Assembly: GCA_026392815.1 (NCBI GenBank)
Contig: JAPLBI010000182.1
Location: 1-5,306, forward strand
Origin: Actinomycetota bacterium
Lineage (GTDB): Bacteria > Actinomycetota > Actinomycetes > Nanopelagicales > Nanopelagicaceae
Length of the DNA stretch: 5,306 bases
Direction of reading: 5' to 3'
The translations under genes and the position numbers were made by a program. The notes beneath the pieces were generated by a model that was given only the letters and a program-made list of their open reading frames with translations, did no database searches and was not told the origin of the DNA. Each line of letters opens with the position of its first letter. Within the stretch, counting starts at the first letter, position 1. This document shows, in pieces, positions 1 through 5,306 of the stretch.

Positions 1-1095
1 GCACTCGGCGTATTCACTGGTTTTGCATTGGCCGGTTTCGGTATGACCAAGCATTCAATTCGCGTAAAACCCGACGGCTGGAGAGTACGAGTTGTAATTA
101 ATTTCCTTGCGGGATCTGTCTCACTGGTAATTGTGATCATCTTCTCTGTTGTGAAATTTACACAAGGCGCTTGGTTAGTTCTTGTGGTTGCTCCGATTAT
201 GGTTGTTTCATTCTTACGCTTGCGTCGCCAATACACTCGCGAGCAGGATGCTTTACTAGTCCGACGCGAACAAGAGCGTGCTACAACGATCGTTCGCCAC
301 AACGTGACAGTTCTGGTCGATAACGTAGATCTAGCAACAGTTGGTGCCATTCGTTACGCACGTAGCTTGAAACCAAGAAATCTCAGCGCTGTTCACTTCG
401 TAATCGATGATCGTCGAGCAGAAGCAATTAAAGCGGCTTGGGCCAAGTCAGATGCGCTAGATGACGTCACACTAGAGTTAATCGATTGTCCTGATCGACG
501 TCTCGCCAACGCCGCCTTGGATTACTCAATTCGAATGACGGAAAAAAATGATGTCGAGTTAACTCTCCTGCTTCCACGTCGCGCATATTCTGGTTTCCTT
601 GGCCGCTTATTGCATGATCAAACCGCTGAAGAAATTGCTGCTCCGATTTCTCAATTGCAGCGCGTCGTAGCAACAATCGTTCCTTTCGACGTTGATCGCA
701 TTACATCTGCATCACAGTTAACAGTTGCGTCGCAAAGTGAAGTAATAGCGGCGCCAACACCAGCTGCAAAATTTAAGCCAGTCGAAGATGTCATAAAAAG
801 CGTCGAACCAATTAGCCATTACGCAGAAAACATGACGCCGATTGGCGAAATTCAGTGGCGCAAGCGCGCTCATGTTCAGGGTCGCGTAACTGCAATTAAA
901 AGCGCACCGCGAGGATCTGCACCAATTCTTCAGGTAGAAGTTTGGGATCAGACCGGTGGGGTTACCTTGCAGTTCCTCGGTCGCCGGGAAATTGCTTGTC
1001 TTGATGTTGGTTCACAGATTCGCGCTGAAGGAATGGTCGGAGAAGAAGAAGGCGCTTTTACTATCTTAAATCCGTCTTACGAACTTCTTGCTTAG
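1..1095 (+). CDS. APC-family permease, C-terminal part, fused to an OB-fold domain (5' end outside window)
   Basis: The frame is open from the first base, so this is the 3' part of a larger gene; the TTG at 28 is not a convincing start because sensible membrane-protein sequence precedes it. In the 364 visible residues I see two last membrane segments (about 31-51 and 57-74), then a basic stretch. A cytosolic USP-like alpha/beta domain follows (about 97-230; strand TVLVDNV, then a LLLPRR...LLHDQTAEEIA stretch typical of these permeases). Next come a poorly ordered linker (about 235-275) and a C-terminal OB-fold-like domain (about 279-364; HVQGRVTAI, LQFLGRREI, IRAEGMV, ILNPSYELL). APC permeases move amino acids or other solutes with H+ or Na+; the substrate cannot be read here. 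The OB part resembles a small stand-alone protein encoded near Trk/APC genes in other actinobacteria, from memory. The stop overlaps the end of tadA by 4 nt. Family call is good; domain fusion is seen, its role is unknown. Confidence 0.82.
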   Translation, partial: ALGVFTGFALAGFGMTKHSIRVKPDGWRVRVVINFLAGSVSLVIVIIFSVVKFTQGAWLVLVVAPIMVVSFLRLRRQYTREQDALLVRREQERATTIVRHNVTVLVDNVDLATVGAIRYARSLKPRNLSAVHFVIDDRRAEAIKAAWAKSDALDDVTLELIDCPDRRLANAALDYSIRMTEKNDVELTLLLPRRAYSGFLGRLLHDQTAEEIAAPISQLQRVVATIVPFDVDRITSASQLTVASQSEVIAAPTPAAKFKPVEDVIKSVEPISHYAENMTPIGEIQWRKRAHVQGRVTAIKSAPRGSAPILQVEVWDQTGGVTLQFLGRREIACLDVGSQIRAEGMVGEEEGAFTILNPSYELLA

Positions 1096-1523
1096 CGCTG
1101 ACCTTCAAAGAAATCTCGCAGTAAATCAGCGCACTCACTTTCGCAGATTCCTGCTGTTACATCTAGCTTGTAAAGCGAACGTGGATCACGAATAACATCC
1201 CAAACCGAGCCAACTGCTCCGCCTTTGGCATCCCATGCGCCAAATATCAGATGTGAAATTCTTGATTGGGCAATTGCTCCGGCACACATTGGACAAGGCT
1301 CCAAAGTTACAACCAGTGTGCAACCGTCTAAACGTGAATTTTGTATTCGTGCCGCAGCGTTGCGGATAGCAACAATTTCAGCGTGTGCAGTCGGATCGTT
1401 ATTTGCTTCTCTTTCATTAGATCCAGTACCAATAACAACGCCATCTTTATTGATTACTAAAGCACCGACAGGAACATCTCCCGTAGCGGTTGCTTGACGT
1501 GCAATTGCGATCGCTTCTTGCAT
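1092..1523 (-). CDS. tadA: tRNA adenosine(34) deaminase TadA
   Basis: Zinc-dependent deaminase that converts adenosine 34 to inosine in the anticodon of tRNA-Arg(ACG), letting one tRNA read CGU, CGC and CGA. The 143-residue product has the full cytidine-deaminase-fold signature: DVPVGALV (16-23), the HAE motif with zinc ligand His47 and proton-shuttle Glu49, and the PCPMC motif with zinc ligands Cys77 and Cys80. The following AGAI...I.HLIFGAWDAKGGAVGS stretch is typical of TadA rather than of free cytosine or guanine deaminases. It lies 29 nt downstream of the TIGR03941-type partner gene on the same strand, so the two are probably co-transcribed. The ATG at 1523 has no Shine-Dalgarno sequence, while an in-frame ATT nine codons upstream (1548-1550) does; see the RBS entry. 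The 3' end overlaps the convergent permease stop by 4 nt. Confidence 0.95.
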   Translation of the reverse strand: MQEAIAIARQATATGDVPVGALVINKDGVVIGTGSNEREANNDPTAHAEIVAIRNAAARIQNSRLDGCTLVVTLEPCPMCAGAIAQSRISHLIFGAWDAKGGAVGSVWDVIRDPRSLYKLDVTAGICESECADLLRDFFEGQR

Positions 1524-1552
1524 CAGCGATTCAGGTGTGTGGGTAGAAATTC

Positions 1553-2077
1553 TTATAGCTCCAATAATTCCGCAAATTGATCTGCGAATCCTAAGCGACT
1601 AGCAATTGCTTCGAGTTGTTCGTCAGGGAAAAGTTCAGCATCATCACAGAGAGCAGAGATCTCCATTGAGTTAACGCCGAGGTCTGCCAAAATTTCTAGA
1701 TGTCCAACGGGAAGTGGTTCATCATCTTCCTCCGGTGAATCTAAATCACAAAGCTCTAAGAATTCTGCAGCAACTTCATAATCAAGTGCGCAAGTTACAT
1801 CGCTTAAAAACATGCTGATATGCGAACCTAAAACACGGATCAACATAAAAAATTCTTCATCAATTGCTAGAAGTGCTATTGCGCCACCATTTGTTTGTTG
1901 TGATTTAAGGCGATCAATAATGTGTGGCAGATCATGTGCGTCAGGTAACAACGCTAGGTTCCAGCGTCCCTCCTCGTGCCAGGCAGCAACGGCGATATCG
2001 ACCTCGTTAGCCGCGACAACTCCGTCGGAACTTGCTTCGTAATTTGCATCACTCACATCAGACATATTGGCACTCAT
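1553..2077 (-). CDS. tRNA adenosine deaminase-associated protein (TIGR03941 type)
   Basis: Very acidic soluble protein of 174 residues, encoded directly upstream of tadA, as in many actinobacteria. Recognisable family segments are an N-terminal alpha/beta part ([20 protein letters not shown], 26-45), the [19 protein letters not shown] stretch (90-108), an acidic [13 protein letters not shown] linker (113-125) and the C-terminal ADLGV..ME...[20 protein letters not shown] block (131-164). I know of no enzymatic activity for the family; the name rests on gene neighbourhood. A helper or regulatory role for TadA is plausible but inferred. The first 25 or so residues look unconserved. Two starts are possible, ATG at 2077 or an in-frame ATG at 2065 (residue 5), and neither has a clear Shine-Dalgarno sequence. 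It is transcribed divergently from upp across a 34-bp gap. Confidence 0.88.
   Translation of the reverse strand: MSANMSDVSDANYEASSDGVVAANEVDIAVAAWHEEGRWNLALLPDAHDLPHIIDRLKSQQTNGGAIALLAIDEEFFMLIRVLGSHISMFLSDVTCALDYEVAAEFLELCDLDSPEEDDEPLPVGHLEILADLGVNSMEISALCDDAELFPDEQLEAIASRLGFADQFAELLEL
1559..1562 (-). promoter_or_regulatory. GGAG Shine-Dalgarno-like site upstream of tadA
   Basis: On the minus strand GGAG lies inside the last codons of the upstream gene. It stands 8 nt before an in-frame ATT (1548-1550) but 35 nt before the ATG at 1523. If it is used, tadA would start at ATT and gain nine residues (ISTHTPESL). It could also be only part of the Leu-Glu-Leu coding sequence. Confidence 0.3.
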
Positions 2078-2104
2078 TGGGCTAGATGAAAACCCCTGTA
2101 AGGT
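2077..2104 (+). promoter_or_regulatory. Candidate upp operon promoter (TTGGGC-16-TAAGGT)
   Basis: TTGGGC (2077-2082) and TAAGGT (2099-2104) are separated by 16 bp. The -10-like TAnnnT lies exactly 7 nt before the upp ATG, so transcription would begin at or next to the A of ATG, the arrangement of leaderless actinobacterial genes. The matches to consensus are only partial, and the same bases also form a Shine-Dalgarno-like sequence, so one reading excludes the other. Confidence 0.3.
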
Positions 2105-2109
2105 AGGTG
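2099..2109 (+). promoter_or_regulatory. Shine-Dalgarno-like sequence of upp
   Basis: TAAGGTAGGTG resembles the full anti-16S complement TAAGGAGGTG with one extra T after TAAGG. The AAGG core is 8 nt from the ATG at 2112. This supports ATG 2112 rather than the upstream in-frame TTG at 2067, which lies within the divergent gene. It overlaps the candidate -10 element. Confidence 0.5.
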
Positions 2110-2111
2110 CT

Positions 2112-2750
2112 ATGAAAGTTCACGTCGCCAACCACCCGCTTATCACTCATAAGTTGACCGTCCTACGCGATGAAAGAACGGATTCCCCAACTTTCCGCCA
2201 CTTAGTTGAGGAGCTTGTGACCCTGCTCGCCTACGAAGCAACGCGTGAAGTCAGAACTGAAAAAGTTTCCATTAAGACTCCAGTCACTCAGACAACTGGG
2301 TTAAAACTCTCCGATCCTCGTCCAGTTGTTGTCCCAATCTTGCGCGCTGGCCTTGGAATGCTCGAGGGTATGACTCGGTTGATCCCAACTGCTGAAGTCG
2401 GATTTTTGGGCATGGTTCGCGATGAAAAAACTTTAAAGGCAAGTACTTATGCAAACCGACTTCCAGAAAATTTAGCTGGACGGCAATGCTTTGTTTTAGA
2501 TCCGATGTTGGCAACTGGTGGAACGTTAGTTGCTGCAATTAACTTCCTAATCGAGCGCGGTGCAGATGACATAACTGCAATCTGTATTCTCTCGGCGCCA
2601 GAAGGAATTAAAGTTTTGGAAGATGCCTTTGCAAAATCAGGTGTTCCAATTACTTTAGTTACTGGCGCACTTGATGAAAAACTCAACGAACATGGGTACA
2701 TCGTTCCCGGTCTTGGCGATGCCGGCGATCGTCTCTATGGTGTTGTTTAA
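2112..2750 (+). CDS. upp: Uracil phosphoribosyltransferase
   Basis: Cytosolic salvage enzyme that joins uracil and PRPP to give UMP and pyrophosphate. The product from ATG 2112 is 212 residues, the normal size for the family. It shows the whole set of Upp landmarks: the N-terminal [20 protein letters not shown] start, the Tyr-Glu-Ala-Thr stretch (41-44), RAGLGML (78-84), the PRPP loop DPMLATGGT (130-138) and the uracil-binding [12 protein letters not shown] (199-210). An in-frame TTG 45 nt upstream gives an extension that fits no family member and overlaps the opposite gene, so I reject it. This is the first gene of a three-gene unit; its TAA is followed at once by the GTG of the malic enzyme. 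The divergent neighbour is the tadA-associated gene, a pairing I recall from other actinobacteria. Confidence 0.97.
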   Translation: MKVHVANHPLITHKLTVLRDERTDSPTFRHLVEELVTLLAYEATREVRTEKVSIKTPVTQTTGLKLSDPRPVVVPILRAGLGMLEGMTRLIPTAEVGFLGMVRDEKTLKASTYANRLPENLAGRQCFVLDPMLATGGTLVAAINFLIERGADDITAICILSAPEGIKVLEDAFAKSGVPITLVTGALDEKLNEHGYIVPGLGDAGDRLYGVV

Positions 2751-4070
2751 GTGGCCTCAACTTCCCCAGGATACGGAATCACAATCCGTGTTGAAGGTTC
2801 TCCTGAACTTCAGCCTGTTGCGCTAATTACCGCAACGATTACAGGTGCCGGTGCAACAATTACTGCACTTGACGTTGTGGAGTCACTTCTTGAACGAGTT
2901 GTAATCGACGTAACTTGCGACACCATTGATGCTGATCATGCACAAGAAATCAATCTCGCGTTAACTGCTCATAAAGGGCTAACGGTTCGCAAGGTTAGCG
3001 ATCGAACATTTCTACTCCACCTTGGTGGAAAGCTCGAGGTTCAATCAAAGGTCCCGCTAAAGACTCGTGATGACCTATCGCGCGCTTACACACCTGGTGT
3101 TGCACGGATCTGTCAGGCGATCGTTGATGATCCAGCAGATGTACGTCGCCTAACCATGAAGCGAAATACCGTCGCTGTCGTCACTGATGGTTCTGCAGTT
3201 CTTGGCCTTGGAAACATTGGACCAGCAGCTGCCTTGCCAGTTATGGAAGGCAAGGCTGCGCTCTTTAAGCGCTTTGCAGATGTTGATGCTTGGCCAGTCT
3301 GTCTTGATACCCAAGATGTTGATGAGATTGTCCGCACAGTTCAATTGATTGCTCCTGTTTACGGCGGAATCAACTTGGAAGATATCTCTGCGCCGCGTTG
3401 TTTTGAAATCGAAGAACGTTTGCGCGAATTGTTAGATATTCCAGTTTTTCATGATGATCAACATGGCACAGCGATAGTCGTACTGGCGGCACTAACTAAC
3501 TCACTCAAGCTGGTCAAGAAGAAGATGAGTGAGATCACTATTGTTATGAGCGGTGCTGGCGCTGCCGGAACTGCAATTGCGCGGCTGTTAACCAAGAGTG
3601 GCGCCTCAAAGATAATTGCTTTCGATAAAGATGGATGTGTAACAGCTGGATTCTCAGGCAAAATTTCAGATGCCATGAAGGGAGCCGATGTCTTTATTGG
3701 CGTTAGCGCTCCAAATGTATTGACTGAAGAAGATGTCGCTGGAATGGCTAAGGGCTCTATTGTCTTTGCACTTGCCAACCCAGATCCAGAAATTGATCCA
3801 GTTATCGCCCGCAAGTATGCAACTGTTGTTGCAACAGGGCGAAGCGATCAACCTAATCAAATAAATAATGTTCTTGCCTTCCCTGGAATTTTCCGCGGTC
3901 TTTTAGATGCACAGGCCCACAAGATCACAGATGAATTACTGATTGCAGCAGCTGAAGCGATCGCATCTTGTGTCTCCGATTCTCAGTTAAATGCTTCATT
4001 CATCGTTCCTAGCGTCTTCGATTCACAGGTTGTCGCAAAGGTGGCGGCAGCGGTTAAAAAGAGCGTTTAA
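2751..4070 (+). CDS. NAD-type malic enzyme with N-terminal ACT domain
   Basis: Oxidatively decarboxylates malate to pyruvate and CO2, linking the TCA cycle to pyruvate. The 439-residue product opens with an ACT domain (about 8-85), which usually binds a small effector; the ligand is unknown. The malic domain has catalytic Tyr113 (AYTPGVA) and Lys168 (MEGKAALFK), and metal ligands Glu210 and Asp211 (NLEDIS) plus Asp236 (HDDQHGTA). The Rossmann domain has GAGAAG (268-273) and an acidic residue after the second strand (AFDKDG, Asp292), which favours NAD over NADP. Late motifs are FALANPDPE (339-347) and QINNVLAFPGIFRG (370-383). A loop of some 25 residues usual between the second strand and the GADVFIG motif is nearly absent, though all catalytic residues remain. 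GTG starts directly after the upp stop; the N-terminal sequence matches family starts. Translation is probably coupled to upp, as no good Shine-Dalgarno is seen. Confidence 0.95.
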   Translation: MASTSPGYGITIRVEGSPELQPVALITATITGAGATITALDVVESLLERVVIDVTCDTIDADHAQEINLALTAHKGLTVRKVSDRTFLLHLGGKLEVQSKVPLKTRDDLSRAYTPGVARICQAIVDDPADVRRLTMKRNTVAVVTDGSAVLGLGNIGPAAALPVMEGKAALFKRFADVDAWPVCLDTQDVDEIVRTVQLIAPVYGGINLEDISAPRCFEIEERLRELLDIPVFHDDQHGTAIVVLAALTNSLKLVKKKMSEITIVMSGAGAAGTAIARLLTKSGASKIIAFDKDGCVTAGFSGKISDAMKGADVFIGVSAPNVLTEEDVAGMAKGSIVFALANPDPEIDPVIARKYATVVATGRSDQPNQINNVLAFPGIFRGLLDAQAHKITDELLIAAAEAIASCVSDSQLNASFIVPSVFDSQVVAKVAAAVKKSV

Positions 4071-4691
4071 ATGGAGATTGCAGCCTCTTTTGATTCACAA
4101 CTCTCTACCCTCGCACCATTTATCTTCTATGTAGTAGTAGCTGGAATTGTCTTTATTGAAACTGGCTTGCTCTTTGGATTCTTCTTACCCGGCGATTCCA
4201 TTCTCTTTAGCGCCGGACTTGTGGCGGCTATCCATGGAAATATAAATATCGTAATTTTGGTATCTGCGATCTTTCTCGCCGCATTCTTCGGAGATCAAGT
4301 TGGGTTCGTGATTGGCAGAGTTGTAGGTCGTCCTTATCTAGATAAGCGGGAATCTCTGCGCGTACAGAAGATGATTAGAAACGCGGAAGATTTCTATGAA
4401 AGAACTGGCTGGTGGGCTGTTGTCGCTGCTCGATTCTTCCCATGGATTCGCACCTTCGTTCCACCAATAGCCGGCGCAGCAAAGATGAACTACTACCGTT
4501 TCTTATCTGCAAATGTTCTTGGGGCACTTTTATGGGGTGTAGGAATTACTCTGGCTGGTTACTACGCAGCTTCTATTCCTTGGGTTAAGAATTTTTCTTA
4601 CGCAATCGCCGCTTTCTTTATTGGCGCTTCAATAATCTCCGCTTTTGTGAATTACCGACGCCACCGACAACCACGCCCAGATAAGTCATAA
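4071..4691 (+). CDS. DedA-family membrane protein
   Basis: Integral membrane protein of 206 residues, of the DedA/SNARE-associated family. Some members recycle undecaprenyl phosphate across the membrane, and others affect membrane potential and drug tolerance; which role applies here is not shown. Residues corresponding to those needed in E. coli YqjA are all present with the same spacing: Glu30 and Asp42 (12 apart, in FIETGLLFGFFLPGDSILF) and Arg121 and Arg127 (6 apart, in RFFPWIRTFVPPIAG). FFGDQVGFVIGR (72-83) is the other family motif. Hydrophobic segments lie near 15-54, 57-83, 114-135 (re-entrant type), 143-168 and 173-193, and the tail is basic and short. ATG follows the malic enzyme TAA with no spacer, so it is the third gene of the upp unit. 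Its last 74 bp overlap the convergent transporter gene. Confidence 0.93.
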   Translation: MEIAASFDSQLSTLAPFIFYVVVAGIVFIETGLLFGFFLPGDSILFSAGLVAAIHGNINIVILVSAIFLAAFFGDQVGFVIGRVVGRPYLDKRESLRVQKMIRNAEDFYERTGWWAVVAARFFPWIRTFVPPIAGAAKMNYYRFLSANVLGALLWGVGITLAGYYAASIPWVKNFSYAIAAFFIGASIISAFVNYRRHRQPRPDKS

Positions 4692-5306
4692 GAATTCCAG
4701 TTACTAAGTAAGCGCTAATCTGCACACCTTGAGTTGGTGAGTAAAGGTCAATAAGTAAGGAACCAACGAGTTGCCCGCCCACGCTAATTAAAGTAAATGT
4801 TAGAACGCCTAGATGTTGAACAATTGTTGATGTGAATGCGATGTAGATAACTCCAATTGTTCCGCCGGTATACATCCACCAAGGACCAGATGGAAGTGCG
4901 ACTATTTCAACTTGAGTTACTAGCGCTGCAAGAATAAGGAAGATCAGTAAGAATGTTGTACCCATGATGAAGTTGAGCAAAGAAGTTGTGAAGCTTTGCT
5001 GCGTACTCTCGTTAATCTGACCATTTAACGCTCTTTGGACGCCAACTATCGCTCCCGCAAAAACGCCGAAAAACACTGCAAATAGCGAGAGATTTTGCGC
5101 ATCAATTCGATCAATTACCGAAACCAAGACGGCAAATACAGTCACAAAGGCTGCCAAAACTCGGCGCTTGGTAATCGCTTTCTTGCCACCGCCGGTTAAC
5201 CCGATCCGGTCAACAAATAGCGATGACGCAGTCTGTCCTGCAATAGATGCCACTGAATAGATGGCAACGCCAACTATTGGAACTACCTGCGTTTGAAAAG
5301 CGACAA
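4618..5306 (-). CDS. DMT-superfamily transporter, YdcZ/DUF606 type, fused two-half form (5' end outside window)
   Basis: The minus-strand frame stays open to the window edge, and the residues before the GTG at 5253 (VAFQTQVVPIVGVAIYS) continue a membrane helix, so that GTG is not the start. In the 228 visible residues, the end of a first half (GQTASSLFVDRIGL, 23-36, then a helix about 47-65) is followed by a complete second half: GVFAGAIVGVQRALNGQI (80-97), helix about 108-130, helix about 146-162, GQLVGSLLIDLYSP (177-190) and a last helix about 197-216. The GQxxxSLxxD pattern occurs in both halves, showing the internal duplication; many relatives are single-half proteins. The tail is basic (KRRLLKRQ). 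The superfamily exports metabolites, but the substrate here is unknown. The neighbouring convergent dedA overlaps it by 74 bp, and nothing ties the two functions together. Confidence 0.87.
   Translation of the reverse strand, partial: VAFQTQVVPIVGVAIYSVASIAGQTASSLFVDRIGLTGGGKKAITKRRVLAAFVTVFAVLVSVIDRIDAQNLSLFAVFFGVFAGAIVGVQRALNGQINESTQQSFTTSLLNFIMGTTFLLIFLILAALVTQVEIVALPSGPWWMYTGGTIGVIYIAFTSTIVQHLGVLTFTLISVGGQLVGSLLIDLYSPTQGVQISAYLVTGILMTYLGVVVGGVGNSQKRRLLKRQ

Noticed and set aside
28..30. TTG as start of the first gene
   Set aside because: The frame is open from base 1 and the permease core must lie upstream. The TTG is an internal Leu codon.
1095..1132. Inverted repeat GCGCTGA (1095-1101) and TCAGCGC (1126-1132), a possible shared terminator for the permease and tadA
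   Set aside because: The stem is only 7 bp with a 24-nt loop, there is no T-tract on either strand, and it lies in the tadA coding sequence. Chance is a sufficient explanation.
1225..1497. 90-codon plus-strand open frame opposite tadA
   Set aside because: Antisense to conserved TadA motifs, and the predicted protein resembles nothing I recognise.
2067..2111. Upstream TTG extension of upp (15 extra residues)
   Set aside because: The Upp family starts at the MKVHVANHP equivalent. The extension overlaps the divergent gene, and the ATG at 2112 has a good ribosome-binding site or leaderless spacing.
3458..3814. 118-codon open frame antisense to the malic enzyme
   Set aside because: It is the reverse shadow of a strongly conserved gene. 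Its sequence is Ser/Ala-rich without any motif, and there is no start context.
4701..4711. Palindrome TTACT-A-AGTAA just past the dedA stop, operator-like
   Set aside because: The arms are only 5 bp, AT-rich, and inside the transporter coding sequence at a place where no promoter is expected.
5251..5253. GTG as start of the minus-strand transporter
   Set aside because: The frame stays open to the window edge with hydrophobic, family-like residues upstream, so the gene is cut by the window rather than starting here.

Overview
The window reads as ordinary, very tightly packed chromosomal DNA from a free-living actinobacterium. Four things point there: the pair of tadA with its actinobacteria-specific partner gene, an ACT-domain malic enzyme, an APC permease with a cytosolic USP-like tail, and an OB-fold domain of the type seen beside Trk/APC genes in Actinobacteria. 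Base composition looks only moderate in GC, with many A/T-ending codons, and genes abut or overlap. That combination suggests a genome-reduced freshwater lineage such as Ca. Nanopelagicales (acI). The lineage is an inference from style and gene content; no marker gene fixes it.

Layout: (1) 1-1095, plus strand, the C-terminal part of an APC-type permease that runs into a C-terminal OB-fold domain. (2) 1092-2077, minus strand, two genes transcribed leftward: a tRNA-deaminase-associated protein, then tadA, which makes inosine at the tRNA wobble position. (3) 2078-2111, a very short divergent control region. (4) 2112-4691, plus strand, upp (uracil salvage), an ACT-domain malic enzyme and a DedA membrane protein, joined stop-to-start with no spacer. 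(5) 4618-5306, minus strand, the C-terminal three quarters or so of a fused YdcZ/DUF606-type DMT transporter, whose end overlaps the DedA gene by 74 bp. No gene-free stretch exceeds 35 bp.

The genes are housekeeping: nucleobase salvage, wobble-base modification, C4/C3 carbon interconversion, lipid-carrier recycling and small-molecule transport. No mobile element, CRISPR array, RNA gene, toxin-antitoxin or defence system is visible, and I found no sign of horizontal transfer. The points that merit a second look are the permease-OB fusion, a shortened loop in the malic enzyme, the uncertain start of tadA, the compact divergent promoter, and convergent gene ends with no room for terminators. I do not think this window holds a new biological system.
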